Notes: generated by a model not told the origin, from the sequence alone. A stretch of DNA of 64,000 nt from Bacteroidota bacterium (GCA_006218065.1 VBWE01000022.1:1-64000), one strand, 5' to 3'. Shown: positions 17,293 to 26,510, counted from the first letter of the stretch. Numbers and translations: made by a program.

Positions 17293-18012
17293 ATGTCCAG
17301 CAATACTTTTGCGTTCAAGCAATTTACCGTCAGGCAGGATAAGTGCGCCATGAAAGTGGGGACCGATGCGGTTTTGCTCGGGGCCTGGGTAAATACGGGC
17401 GGCATAAAAAACATACTCGATATCGGTACAGGAACGGGCATTATCGCGCTGATGCTTGCGCAGAAATCCACCGCACAGGTCGAAGCCATTGATATCGACG
17501 AAGTAGCCTGCATCCAGGCGCGGGAGAACGTGATGGAAAGCCCCTGGCACGAGCGTGTTTCCGTTCACCAGTTCGCCCTGCAGGATTTTGCAGCCCGCGC
17601 CGGGAAGAAGTTCGACCTCATCGTGAGCAATCCGCCTTATTTCGTCGATTCGTCCAAAGCCTCGGAAGAAGCGCGCTCCAAAGCCCGCCACGCCGACCTG
17701 CTGCCGCCCGAAGCCCTGCTCGACGGTGTAGCTAAACTGCTGGATAAAGAAGGAAAGTTCTGCGTGATCCTCCCGGTCAAGGAAGGCGAGGCTTTCCGCG
17801 AACTGGCACCGGGCAAAAAACTCTTTCTCAATAAACTCGTGCGTATCAAAACAACGCCCGAAAAGTCGGAAAAGCGACTGATGATGCAATTCGGGTTTAT
17901 GCAGAAAACATTTTCAGAGACCACGCTCATTATCGAAAAAGATAACCTGAATGAACAGCACTATACGGATGAATACAGAATTTTGACAAAAGATTATTAT
18001 TTGTACTTTTGA
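17293..18012 (+). CDS. trmN6: tRNA1(Val) (adenine37-N6)-methyltransferase family
   Basis: The 239-residue protein contains FTVRQDKCAMKVGTDAVLLG near residue 13 and the SAM motif ILDIGTGTGIIALMLAQK. An acidic EAIDIDEVA follows, and then VSNPPYF, the N6-adenine methyltransferase motif IV. All match the YfiC/TrmN6 family, which methylates A37 of tRNA-Val in Escherichia coli. The tRNA target in Bacteroidota is assumed rather than shown. It stands about 100 bases after rimM on the same strand and may share its transcript. Confidence 0.85.
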   Translation: MSSNTFAFKQFTVRQDKCAMKVGTDAVLLGAWVNTGGIKNILDIGTGTGIIALMLAQKSTAQVEAIDIDEVACIQARENVMESPWHERVSVHQFALQDFAARAGKKFDLIVSNPPYFVDSSKASEEARSKARHADLLPPEALLDGVAKLLDKEGKFCVILPVKEGEAFRELAPGKKLFLNKLVRIKTTPEKSEKRLMMQFGFMQKTFSETTLIIEKDNLNEQHYTDEYRILTKDYYLYF

Positions 18013-18235
18013 ACAATCGTACCGTTAGATATTGTAATAGTAAGTTTAGTAGTTACTTAGGAAAAGCGCCGAAAAGAAAAAATCAGATCAACTGGTTGAA
18101 AAGTCTCCTTCACTGTTGAAAACTAAGCTCTTATCCGTTTGCGGCGGGCCGCAAGTTTTTGTCTCTTTGTAATCTTGTAAAATAGCTGAACACGATAAAT
18201 TTAACATGTCAATTTAATTTTAAAACTAAAACACC

Positions 18236-19252
18236 ATGAGCAAAGAAGTAAACAAGGAAAAGCTGAAAGCGCTGCAATTGACTATTGACAAGCTGGAGAA
18301 AACTTACGGAAAAGGTACGATCATGAAACTGGGCGATAATGCGATCGAGCCCATGGAAGTTATTCCTTCCGGATCATTGACACTTGACATTGCGCTGGGC
18401 GTAGGCGGTTATCCGAAAGGCCGCGTGATTGAAATTTACGGACCGGAATCATCCGGTAAAACGACACTGGCTATTCATGCCATCGCAGAAGTTCAGAAAC
18501 AGGGCGGCATTGCTGCTATTATCGACGCGGAACATGCGTTTGACCGTTTCTATGCACAGAAACTCGGCGTGGACATTGAATCATTACTTATATCGCAGCC
18601 GGACAACGGGGAGCAGGCGCTTGAAATCGCCGATAACCTGATCCGCTCGGGCGCTATCGATATTATTGTCATCGACTCGGTTGCGGCGCTTACGCCCAAG
18701 AGCGAGATCGAAGGCGAAATGGGCGACTCCAAAATGGGACTGCATGCCCGCCTGATGTCGCAGGCTTTGCGCAAACTCACGGGGACCATCAGCAAAACCG
18801 GTTGCTGCTGCGTATTCATCAACCAGCTTCGCGAGAAGATCGGTGTGATGTTCGGCAATCCCGAAACGACCACGGGCGGTAATGCGCTCAAGTTTTACGC
18901 TTCCATCCGCCTGGATATCCGCCGTGCGGGCCAGCTTAAGGACGGGGAAGTGGTGAACGGCAACCGCGCCCGCGTGAAAGTGGTGAAGAACAAAGTTGCT
19001 CCGCCTTTCCGCATCGCCGAATTCGACATTCTTTTCGGAGAAGGTATTTCCAAAGTCGGTGAGATCATCGACCTCGGCGTGGAACACGGAATCATTAAGA
19101 AAAGCGGTTCCTGGTTCAGCTACGAAGACCAGAAACTCGGGCAGGGACGTGATGCTGTAAAACAGCTCTTCGCCGATAACCATGAACTCGCTGAGCAGAT
19201 CGAAGCCCAGATCAGGGCTGTGCTTGCGCCGGCGGAAGAGGTGGTGGTGTAG
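18236..19252 (+). CDS. recA: Recombinase RecA
   Basis: The 338-residue protein is a complete RecA. The Walker A is GPESSGKTT near residue 66, Walker B is [24 protein letters not shown], and the L2/signature region includes [33 protein letters not shown] and [13 protein letters not shown]. Length and end are normal. RecA forms filaments on single-stranded DNA and drives homologous repair. The upstream 222 bases carry several TTTG runs and a TAATCTTG that could be a promoter. I see no obvious LexA-type palindrome. Downstream is a repeat-rich gap. Confidence 0.97.
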   Translation: MSKEVNKEKLKALQLTIDKLEKTYGKGTIMKLGDNAIEPMEVIPSGSLTLDIALGVGGYPKGRVIEIYGPESSGKTTLAIHAIAEVQKQGGIAAIIDAEHAFDRFYAQKLGVDIESLLISQPDNGEQALEIADNLIRSGAIDIIVIDSVAALTPKSEIEGEMGDSKMGLHARLMSQALRKLTGTISKTGCCCVFINQLREKIGVMFGNPETTTGGNALKFYASIRLDIRRAGQLKDGEVVNGNRARVKVVKNKVAPPFRIAEFDILFGEGISKVGEIIDLGVEHGIIKKSGSWFSYEDQKLGQGRDAVKQLFADNHELAEQIEAQIRAVLAPAEEVVV

Positions 19253-19337
19253 TCATTTCTCGACTGCCCCGCCTCCCAAAGTTGTACGGCGGGCAGGCGC
19301 TCGGACTGTGTATTGCGTTCATTTCTCGACTACCGCT

Positions 19338-19420
19338 CGAAATGACGAGATGGTAGAAAGTATAGATTACTGTTCGAAATGACGAGATAGCAGAAAGGAT
19401 AGATTACTGTTCGAAATGAC
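19338..19420 (+). repeat. 37-bp tandem repeat, 2.2 copies
   Basis: Units start at 19338, 19375 and 19412 (partial), each opening cgaaatgacgagat and containing atagattactgtt, with four differences between the two full units. The first unit overlaps a palindrome (catttctcgac, taccgctcgaaatg) that recurs at 44167-44197. The 306-base gap between recA and the TPR gene holds this repeat and the hairpin at 19502, and no gene. Confidence 0.8.
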
Positions 19421-19501
19421 AAGTTGGTTGATTGACGTGTAATTACTAATAGTTTGCACGGAATGAAAACAAAGTGAATACGTTTAACGTATAAAAATCA
19501 C

Positions 19502-19544
19502 AACATCCCGCAGCTTGCGCATTTGTGCGTAACTTCGGGATGTT
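19502..19544 (+). terminator. Intrinsic terminator-like hairpin before the TPR lipoprotein gene
   Basis: Outer arms aacatcccg and cgggatgtt pair perfectly. An inner ttgcgca / tgcgtaa pairing extends the stem, and a T-rich tract (tttcttttta) follows. It ends about 23 bases before the TPR gene start. It could end recA-region transcripts or attenuate the TPR gene. Confidence 0.65.
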
Positions 19545-19567
19545 TCTTTTTATAAGGAATGATGTAC

Positions 19568-20596
19568 ATGAAAGCAATTCAGATTCTTGCAGTTTCCGCG
19601 CTGGCGCTGCTTGCGGGCTGTGGTCCGGAAACCAGGGGAGTGGGGACTGACAGCGTGAAGATCGATTCGTCGCAACCCAAAGAACTGCAGGCGATCAACA
19701 TGAAACTGCGCCAGGATCCGAACAACCTGGATTTGTATCACGAGCGCGCGAAATATTATATCGGCAAAAAGCAGTACAAGGAAGCTTCTGCGGATATGCA
19801 GCGTGTACTGAATATCGACAGCAGCAAAACGGTTTACCTTATGACGACAGCGGACCTGTGTTTTTTCCAGAACAAAACAGGCCGTTCAAAACAGTTGCTG
19901 GAGCGCGTGATCCTGCTGGATGAAAAAAATACGGAAGCGCGCCTGCGCCTCGCGCAACTGTATGTGTATACCGATCAGTACCAGCGCGCCCTGAACCAGC
20001 TCGATTCCACGCTGATGATCAACCAGAATATCGCGGAAGCGTATTTCATAAAAGGCATGGTGTTCAAGAAAACCGGCGATACGGCCAAAGCCGTTTCGAG
20101 CCTGCAGACGGCGGTGGATCTCGATCCGGAATATTACAACGCGTTTATCCAGCTGGGCATTCTTTTCGCGGAGAAGAAAAGCAAACTGGCGGAAGAATAT
20201 TACCAGGACGCGCTGAAGATAAAACCGGGAAGCGACGAAGCGATGTACAACCTCGCGAAATATTACCAGGATATCGGCGAGATCAACCGCGCGTTGGACG
20301 GCTACACTGCTTTGCTGAAAGTCTATCCCAGCCATTTCGATGCGCATTTCAACCTGGGCGTGCTGCATACGCAGCAACTGAAAATGTACGATGAAGGAAT
20401 AAAGTATTTCAACCTCGCCATGCAGGATAATCCGCATGAACCGCGTGCGTTTTACGGCCGCGGTTTTTGTTACGAGATGAAAGGCGACGCGAACAAAGCG
20501 ATCGAAGATTACCGCCAGGCCCTGGTGATCGATCCGGGTTACGAGAATGCGCGGATATCCATTGACCGGATATTGAAAGGGGAGAAGGCGAAGTAG
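19568..20596 (+). CDS. TPR-repeat lipoprotein
   Basis: About 342 residues from the third of three nearby ATGs, chosen because MKAIQILAVSALALLAGCGPE is a clean lipoprotein signal with Cys18. At least six tetratricopeptide repeats follow, with motifs such as LDLYHERAKYYIGKKQYKEA, AEAYFIKGMVFKKTGDTAKA, YNLAKYYQDIGEINRALDGY and AFYGRGFCYEMKGDANKAIEDY. TPR lipoproteins are scaffolds for envelope complexes; no partner is indicated by the neighbours. A terminator-like hairpin sits just upstream, so it may be expressed separately from recA. Confidence 0.85.
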   Translation: MKAIQILAVSALALLAGCGPETRGVGTDSVKIDSSQPKELQAINMKLRQDPNNLDLYHERAKYYIGKKQYKEASADMQRVLNIDSSKTVYLMTTADLCFFQNKTGRSKQLLERVILLDEKNTEARLRLAQLYVYTDQYQRALNQLDSTLMINQNIAEAYFIKGMVFKKTGDTAKAVSSLQTAVDLDPEYYNAFIQLGILFAEKKSKLAEEYYQDALKIKPGSDEAMYNLAKYYQDIGEINRALDGYTALLKVYPSHFDAHFNLGVLHTQQLKMYDEGIKYFNLAMQDNPHEPRAFYGRGFCYEMKGDANKAIEDYRQALVIDPGYENARISIDRILKGEKAK

Positions 20597-20730
20597 TTTT
20601 TAGTCTTTTCCGGGCATTTAAATTTCGAATCTCAAACGTCAAATTTCGAATGCCGAAGTGCGCCAATACTCTTTGTCATTTATCATTCGCCATTTGGAGT
20701 TTTACATTAATGCCTGGAAAGGATCAGGTA

Positions 20731-21366
20731 CTACTTCTCAAACGGCAATCTTCCTTTGTTCATCCGTGTGGAGATTGCAAACACAAGTAAGGTCATCACT
20801 GTCCCGATCAGCGATCCGAAAAAGACGTCGCGGAGGAAATGCTGCGAAAGGTACATCCGCGAAAAGCCGATAAACACGGCCAGCAGGAACATCCCGGTTT
20901 TGGCCCAGTTGTTTTTCAGCAGGATGGCCAGGCAGAAACACAAAGCAAAAGCCTGCGTACTGTGCCCGGAAGGAAAGCTGTCGAAAAGATAATTTTCCAC
21001 CCAGGGAACAAAACGCAACTGCTCGTGGATGGATTCGAAATACACTTTAGGTCGCGGCTCGCCGGAGAAAATCGTATGCTTTAATGTTTGTGTAACGGCT
21101 GCTGCGGTGATCATGGCCAGCCCGGTCGTAATTCCTGTGCGCAGTCCTTTCCACCAGAAAATAAAAATGCCGATCACAAGTCCCGTTACGCCGTCGCCGA
21201 CATAGGTCATGATATAGAAAAACACGTCGGCGAAACCGCTGTGATGTGCGTTGATCTCCAGGTGGATTTCCCGCTTGCTGTACATCAGCAGGCAGGCCGC
21301 AGCAATACATGCAAAGCCTAAGTAAGGAACCAGGTAAAAGAGATTTTCCTTAATGAGTCTTTTCAT
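20731..21366 (-). CDS. PAP2-superfamily membrane phosphatase
   Basis: The 211-residue protein has about five or six membrane helices and the three phosphatase signatures in order: KHTIFSGEPRP (Lys96, Arg105), FPSGHSTQAF (residues 131-140) and SRMYLSQHFLRD (residues 169-180). Members dephosphorylate lipid pyrophosphates such as undecaprenyl or phosphatidylglycerol phosphate, with the active site facing the periplasm. The exact lipid cannot be told from sequence. It is downstream of, and on the opposite strand to, the TPR lipoprotein gene. Confidence 0.9.
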   Translation of the reverse strand: MKRLIKENLFYLVPYLGFACIAAACLLMYSKREIHLEINAHHSGFADVFFYIMTYVGDGVTGLVIGIFIFWWKGLRTGITTGLAMITAAAVTQTLKHTIFSGEPRPKVYFESIHEQLRFVPWVENYLFDSFPSGHSTQAFALCFCLAILLKNNWAKTGMFLLAVFIGFSRMYLSQHFLRDVFFGSLIGTVMTLLVFAISTRMNKGRLPFEK

Positions 21367-21379
21367 CGTCTCATGTTTC

Positions 21380-21442
21380 GCGTTTAAAGTTCAATGTTTG
21401 AAGGCAAGCAACATTAAACTTTAAACCTGGAACTTTAAACGC
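21380..21442. repeat. Inverted repeat GCGTTTAAAGTTC
   Basis: Perfect 13-base arms gcgtttaaagttc (21380-21392) and gaactttaaacgc (21430-21442) with further internal complementarity (aatgtt/aacatt). It separates the PAP2 gene from the START-like gene and resembles the other mobile-looking intergenic palindromes of this genome. Confidence 0.75.
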
Positions 21443-21460
21443 AGTGAGGAAAGTACGTGG

Positions 21461-22414
21461 TTAATATGATCCGAGACACTTCATCAGCCGGGTGATCTGG
21501 GAATCCCAAAGTTGTTTGAGTGTAACGATATCATCTTCGTTTTCGCCGAAGTCGGTAACCAGGAGCGCGAGCTGTCCGGTCATTTCATCGGGTACGATCC
21601 GGAATTCCAGGTAGGTGCCGTCGGGCTTGTCGAGCCATTTCAAACGCATATGACTGTCGAGCTTGGCGCTTACGATCCGCGCATACTGGATGGCACCGTC
21701 CCAGTTGAATTTATAGACATCGTTTTTCAGGTCGACTTCTTCGGCGAACCATTCGACCAGTCCGCTGGGAGTGGTCAGGAAATCGTACAGCAGGGTAACC
21801 GGCGCGCGAAAGAGGAACTCGAGTGTGAATTTTCCCTTGGGTTCGGCCTTTTTCGCGGTTTTTTCCGTTGTCATGGCCACATCGCGGATGATATGCGGGT
21901 TGACCACTTCGGTTTTCACGACGCGTTTTTCGCCGGGGGGAAGTTTTTTCTTTTTGAGTGCGTTGAACTGGGCTTTCAGTTCGGGGGGCGGGGGCCCTTT
22001 CTTGATAATATGAATTACTTCATTTTCTGGGTCTGCAACAGGAGGCACAACTACGGCCTTATTATTCGTCTTCACAGGAACTTCTTTCTTTTTATTTACT
22101 GGCTGAACCGTGACTGTTTTAACAGCTTCAGGTTTTGCAGGTTTTACTGGTTGTTTTTTGACGGGCGCTTTGACAACCGGCGCCGGTTTTTTCGGTTTGG
22201 CCGCCGGGGCTTTAGCCTTCACGGGCTTTTTGGTATTGGCTTTCGAAGGTTTGGCGGCTTTTTTAGATTGCGGTTTGGCCTTCGCAGCGGGCTTTTGTTT
22301 TTTGGGCGCAGATTTCACAGCCGGTTTAGCCTTCTTTATAGGCGCCGGAGCTTTCTTTTTCTTAAGAGGGGGGGCTTTCTTTTTCGGTACCTGTTTCTTC
22401 TCTTTCTTAGCCAT
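21461..22414 (-). CDS. START-like domain protein with Lys/Pro/Ala-rich N-terminal half
   Basis: About 317 residues from the ATG at 22414 (MAKKEKKQVPKKK). Residues 1 to about 110 are nearly all Lys, Ala and Pro, like histone H1 or bacterial Hc1-type tails, and are probably disordered and DNA- or RNA-binding. The last 135 residues, from MTTEKTAKKAEPKGKFTLEF, form a START/SRPBCC-like domain (FRAPVTLLYDFLTTPSGLVEWFAEEV, EFRIVPDEMTGQLALLVTDF) that in other Bacteroidota stands alone as a short protein. The alternative that translation starts only at the internal MTTEK cannot be excluded. Function unknown; the fusion resembles the Lys-rich tail of the DNase II-like protein at 5.3 kb. Confidence 0.75.
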   Translation of the reverse strand: MAKKEKKQVPKKKAPPLKKKKAPAPIKKAKPAVKSAPKKQKPAAKAKPQSKKAAKPSKANTKKPVKAKAPAAKPKKPAPVVKAPVKKQPVKPAKPEAVKTVTVQPVNKKKEVPVKTNNKAVVVPPVADPENEVIHIIKKGPPPPELKAQFNALKKKKLPPGEKRVVKTEVVNPHIIRDVAMTTEKTAKKAEPKGKFTLEFLFRAPVTLLYDFLTTPSGLVEWFAEEVDLKNDVYKFNWDGAIQYARIVSAKLDSHMRLKWLDKPDGTYLEFRIVPDEMTGQLALLVTDFGENEDDIVTLKQLWDSQITRLMKCLGSY

Positions 22415-22542
22415 TCCTGTGATAATCAAATGAATATGGAATTTTTCGATGAATTCCGGGGGAAAAGTATAAAAAAATATCAATATGTCAAGGCAGAAAA
22501 TGAGGAGTATTCCACAAAGCCATGTATAAAGATCGTACCGCG

Positions 22543-22570
22543 TTTGTAAGTACGGAAAATACTATATTTG
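22543..22570 (+). promoter_or_regulatory. Promoter of tRNA-Met
   Basis: A -33 TTTG (22543-22546) and a -7 TATATTTG (22563-22570) are separated by 16 bases. This is the best complete Bacteroidota-type promoter I find here. It lies 36 bases before the mature tRNA. Confidence 0.65.
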
Positions 22571-22606
22571 CGCTCCTAAAAAAGCCCGCTGACGGCAAAA
22601 AATTAT

Positions 22607-22680
22607 GGCGAGGTAGCTCAGTTGGTAAGAGCGCAGGATTCATAACCCTGAGGTCGAGAGTTCAAATCTCTCTCTCGCTA
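22607..22680 (+). tRNA. tRNA-Met (anticodon CAT)
   Basis: A 74-base cloverleaf: acceptor ggcgagg pairs with tctcgct (two G-U pairs), discriminator a at 22680. The D-arm region is gctcagttggtaagagc, the anticodon loop ttcataa lies on a stem with one A-C mismatch next to the loop, and the T arm is gagag ttcaaat ctctc. CCA is not encoded. Elongator Met is most likely; a CAT anticodon could also be the lysidine-modified Ile2, but the body sequence looks like Bacteroidota elongator Met. Confidence 0.93.
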
Positions 22681-22683
22681 CAA

Positions 22684-22709
22684 AGACTCACGAAAGTGGG
22701 TCTTTTTTT
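22684..22709 (+). terminator. Intrinsic terminator of tRNA-Met
   Basis: An 8-bp stem (agactcac / gtgggtct, one G-U pair) closes a gaaa tetraloop and is followed by six T. It begins three bases after the mature tRNA. Confidence 0.85.
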
Positions 22710-22731
22710 ATTCTTCCGGGAGCAAGATTCA

Positions 22732-22798
22732 TATCCGCCTCCTGCGGACGAAGAGTTCAACTCTCGCTCGCTACAAAGGCCCGCAAAAGTGGGTCTTT
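22732..22798 (+). pseudogene. Decayed partial copy of the tRNA-Met 3' half plus its terminator
   Basis: Starting with gcaagattcata (compare gcaggattcata in the true tRNA), this stretch runs through an altered variable region into gagttcaactctcgctcgct and acaaag. It ends with a second stem-loop (aggcccgc aaaa gtgggtct) like the real terminator. The 5' half of the tRNA is missing and the T arm has lost bases, so it cannot make a tRNA. It is most likely a tandem-duplication or integration remnant. Confidence 0.65.
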
Positions 22799-22959
22799 CC
22801 CTTTTATAATCCCCCGGTCCCATCCATCCGGGCAGCAGGCCTCCAAACTCCAGCCCGGTTTCCATAAGTGAGAAAATAGTTTACATTTATTAATATAATA
22901 GCTGTGCTTAATTTTCTATTAAATAAAAAGAGAAAATACAAATCACTAAAAACTAAAGA

Positions 22960-24791
22960 ATGGCCGTACAACAGCAAGAAAAATACATCGCCGGCTTTTT
23001 CAGTTTCGGACACCGTACGACGATTTCAGTTTCGGACACCGTACGACGATCGGAGCTGGTACGTCCACATATCTTCCCGGAACGGGCGAAGCAACGGAAG
23101 TGGCCATACTGATTCCCCGAACAGGAATACTCAAAAATCTTTCCTGGGATTGTCAGTCCAACGGACTTACCGGGACGAATAACAAATTCATCATTCGCGT
23201 CGGAGGGCTGCATGCTTCGGCTACTTCAGCAGCGCCGAACCTTACGGATGCGTTTACCGTGTCTTTGGATGAAGGTCAAACTTCCGGTACAGGTCTTCCG
23301 TGGAACTTTGCAGTCAGCGCCGGTCAGCGGGTGGCTGTTTTTGTTCATGCAAAAGGAGGCACCAACATTTCACGGCTCCGGGTATCGTTTGAACTTGAAG
23401 CGGAACGGGATAGTGTGGTATGGCAACCTGTTGATTTGGTGACTTCCATGCTTGCACCAACCGGGGTTGCGGTAATACCTATGGATACCGGGGAACTGAC
23501 AGGGAAAGGGCATGACTATTATTTCAGAGTAGCCGCTTCAGACGGAACAGATTGGACGAAAGCTTCTAACCAGTTGCATTTCAATCCGCCTGAAGATACT
23601 TGTTGCGGTATCCGGATTTCCTGGAATCCCGTTTTTGGAGCAACGAAATACAGGGTTTACAGGGCATTGACTATTTATGGTGAATACAAGTATATCGAGA
23701 CTTCGGATACCAGTTATGACTATGTAGGCGATTCCGTTTTTAAAGTGACCGGTTCACCGCCTGAAGTGACCACAGCGTATATCAATAAACTTTCTGCCGA
23801 AGGAGCAAACTGGATCATGGGAGGCGATGTTGGAATCGGAACCACAACACCGCAAGCCAAATTGGATGTTCGCGGAGCAATAAAAATTACCGACGGTACG
23901 GAAGGAGTGGGCAAAATTCTGACAAGCGATGCAAAGGGATACGGAACGTGGACTCCTTTGCCAACACTTGGACAAACATTGAAGCATGATGGAACAGGCT
24001 GGCAAGCCGACCAGGCGCAGCAGGAGGGAGCACACCATTATGTTATCTACTCCAATTCAACCGCCACCTCTTATTTCAGAGGAAGTGTGGGTATCGGTAC
24101 TTCGACGCCACAAGGAGAGTTGGAAGTAAAAGGTTCGGTCCAGGTAACCGGTACTACGGGTTCTGTCAACTTTATTCGCCTGGACAGTACGGCAAACCCG
24201 GGAGGGTCGGTATGGTGCCTGGGTTCAAGCGTTCTTGCTGCCGGAACCTTCAGCATTCTCAACGCAATGAATAATACCAGCGGTATGGCTGCATTAAGCA
24301 TTCTGCCGGATGGAAACGTAGGAATTGGCACCTCAATACCGCAGGCCAAACTGGATGTTGCCGGTACTATTTCCGGTTTCGGGATTGTACCTATAGGATC
24401 AATTATTGCCTGGCATAAATCGTTGCCCGGAATGCCCGGCTTACCTGATGGCTGGGTGGAGTGCAATGGCGAAAAATTAAACGATGCGGCTAGCCGGTTT
24501 CATAACCAGATGATTCCGAATTTGAATCAGGCAGGGAAATTTTTGAGAGGTTCCGACATTTCAGGAGCAATGCAGGTAGATGCGTTTCAAGGACACCATC
24601 ATATTGTTGAAAATGGTGCCGATTCAAGTTATTATCCTGGCGGAACATTTCAAATGACTGTTGGTACCAATTCTCACAATGCTGGCAGGGTTCAAGCTCC
24701 GGCATCTGACGGAAAAAATGGAGAACCAAGAATCGCCAATGAAACCCGCCCGAGCAATATGTCTGTTGTTTGGATCATGCGGGTTAAATAA
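22960..24791 (+). pseudogene. Tail-fibre/collar-like protein, frameshifted near the N-terminus
   Basis: The ATG at 22960 opens with MAVQQQEKYIAGFFSFGHRTT, the same as the intact neighbour at 24834. After about 21 codons a 26-bp tandem duplication shifts the frame, and a stop follows near base 23147. Removing one copy restores a frame of about 602 residues that runs to 24791. The body has a beta-rich head, a fibronectin-like segment near bases 23500-23790 (YYFRVAASDGTDW, TKYRVYRAL), and two to three GDVGIGTTTPQAKLDV-type fibre repeats. The end is a collar-like domain (LPDGWVECNGEKLND, NETRPSNMSVVWIMRVK), as in phage tail-collar proteins. A shorter product from the ATG at 23100 (563 residues) is possible. 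Whether the duplication is a fixed lesion, a reversible switch or an assembly error cannot be decided here. Confidence 0.75.
22998..23049 (+). repeat. 26-bp perfect tandem duplication inside the fibre gene
   Basis: Copies at 22998-23023 and 23024-23049 are identical; each begins tttcagtttcgg and ends cgtacgacga. The paralogue at 24834 has this unit only once. 26 is not a multiple of three, so the duplication breaks the frame. Confidence 0.95.
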
Positions 24792-24833
24792 ATGGCAGAT
24801 CCATTAAAAATACAAATCACTAAAAACTAAAAA

Positions 24834-26510
24834 ATGGTCGTACAACAGCAAGAAAAATACATCGCCGGCTTTTTCAGTTTCGGACACCGTACGACGACCA
24901 CGTATCTTCCCGGAACAGGCGAAGCAACAGAAGTGGCTATTATTATTCCCCGGACAGGAACCCTGCGGAATCTTTCCTGGGATTGCCAGTCGAATGGCCT
25001 TACCGGTGCAAATAACAGGTTCACCATTCGTGTAGGAGCTTTGCATGCTTCACCCAATGCTTCCGCGCCAGCGCTGACAGATGCGCTGGTTGTGTCGCTG
25101 GACGGCGGAATTACTTCCGGCACAGGCGTTCCGATGAACTGCGAAGTGCGTGCGGGGCAGCGGGTGGCCGTTTTTGTGCAGGCCAGGGGAGGAACGAATA
25201 TTTCCCGGCTCCGGGTTTCTTTCGAACTGGAGGCGGAACGCGACAGCGTGGTGTGGCAGCCGCTCGACCTGGTGACTTCCATGCTTACGCCAGCGGGTGT
25301 TTCAGCAAGGGCCATGAATACCGGGAAGCTCGCCACGAACGATTATTATTTCCGGGTGGCTGCTTCGGATGGCACCAACTGGACAAAGGCGTCTGATGAA
25401 CTTTGTTTTAACCTGCCTGAAGGCAGTTTCGGCGTCCGCCTTTCGTGGAGTCCTGTTTTCATGGCGACGAAATACCGGGTTTATAAAGCCTGCCTGGTCA
25501 ACGGTGCGTATATGTACAAATACATCGAGACGTCGGAAACGTCTTATGATTACGTTGATGATTCCGTATTTACCGTCAGCACACCGCCCGAAACGACAAC
25601 GGCTTACATCAACAAGCTGGCTGCCGAAGGAGCAAGCTGGATTATGGGAGGTAATGTAGGCGTGGGTACCACTATACCGCAGGCCAAACTGGATGTGCAC
25701 GGCTCCATAAAAATTACGGACGGCAGCGAAGGCCCTGGCAAAATACTGACGAGCGATGAAAAAGGAAACGCCACCTGGACATTCCTGCCCACGCTCGGAC
25801 AAACGTTGAAGCATGACGGCATTGGCTGGCAAACGGAGCAGGCGCAAAACCAGGGGCAGAAGGTGAGAGAAAACGGTTACGTGATTTATTCCGGATCGGC
25901 CGGGATCAGTTATTTCGGAGGAAATGTAGGAATCGGCACTTCGACTCCGCAGGCGAAGCTGGATGTGAACGGCCCCATAAAAATTACTGATGGTACCGAG
26001 GGTGCTGGAAAAATCCTGGCTTCTGATGCTGCCGGGGCAGCTTCGTGGCAGAATCTTGTAACTGTGCCTGTCGGAGCAATTGTTGCCTGGCATCCACATA
26101 TCCCGGGAACACCCCGTTTGCCAGATGGCTGGGTAGAATGCAACGGACAAACATTAAACGATCCGGCCAGTACGTATCACAACCAGGTAATCCCGGATTT
26201 GAATAGTTCGGGAAGATTCCTGAGAGGTTCGTCAAAATCCGGAGTGATGCAGGAGGATGCTTTGCAGGCGCATAAACACGCTGAACCCGGTCATGGGCAT
26301 GCAGTTGCCTGTAGTGCTCATGGAGTCGGGCAGGGAGGCTACGGAGATTATGTCACACATTACGGTGGCGGTTCGCCGATCCATACTAATTCGGTAGCCG
26401 TGCAACTTGGAGACCCGGTGGATTCAGGAACAGGCGCGGGTGTTCCCCGGACAGGCAACGAAACCCGCCCGGTTAACATGTCCGTTGTCTGGATCATTCG
26501 GATTAAATAA
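24834..26510 (+). CDS. Tail-fibre/collar-like multidomain protein, intact paralogue
   Basis: 558 residues with four parts. An N-terminal beta-rich domain carries VAIIIPRTGTLRNLSWDCQS and ISRLRVSFELEAERDSVVWQ. A fibronectin-like region spans about residues 165-260 (YYFRVAASDGTNW). Fibre repeats follow (GGNVGVGTTIPQAKLDVHG, KITDGSEGPGKIL, then GGNVGIGTSTPQAKLDVNG). The C-terminal tail-collar-like domain starts near residue 408 (VPVGAIVAWHPHIPGTP, LPDGWVECNGQTLND, FLRGS), has a His-rich stretch, and ends NETRPVNMSVVWIIRIK. No signal peptide is seen. Fibre plus collar suggests a trimeric appendage or adhesin tip, by analogy with phage tail fibres. The leader before the ATG (aaatcactaaaaactaaa) is shared with the upstream copy, so the duplication included the start region. 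Confidence 0.8.
   Translation: MVVQQQEKYIAGFFSFGHRTTTTYLPGTGEATEVAIIIPRTGTLRNLSWDCQSNGLTGANNRFTIRVGALHASPNASAPALTDALVVSLDGGITSGTGVPMNCEVRAGQRVAVFVQARGGTNISRLRVSFELEAERDSVVWQPLDLVTSMLTPAGVSARAMNTGKLATNDYYFRVAASDGTNWTKASDELCFNLPEGSFGVRLSWSPVFMATKYRVYKACLVNGAYMYKYIETSETSYDYVDDSVFTVSTPPETTTAYINKLAAEGASWIMGGNVGVGTTIPQAKLDVHGSIKITDGSEGPGKILTSDEKGNATWTFLPTLGQTLKHDGIGWQTEQAQNQGQKVRENGYVIYSGSAGISYFGGNVGIGTSTPQAKLDVNGPIKITDGTEGAGKILASDAAGAASWQNLVTVPVGAIVAWHPHIPGTPRLPDGWVECNGQTLNDPASTYHNQVIPDLNSSGRFLRGSSKSGVMQEDALQAHKHAEPGHGHAVACSAHGVGQGGYGDYVTHYGGGSPIHTNSVAVQLGDPVDSGTGAGVPRTGNETRPVNMSVVWIIRIK

Noticed and set aside
19338-19420. 37-bp repeats considered as a CRISPR array
   Set aside because: Units are directly adjacent with no unique spacers, only about two copies exist, and there are no cas genes nearby.
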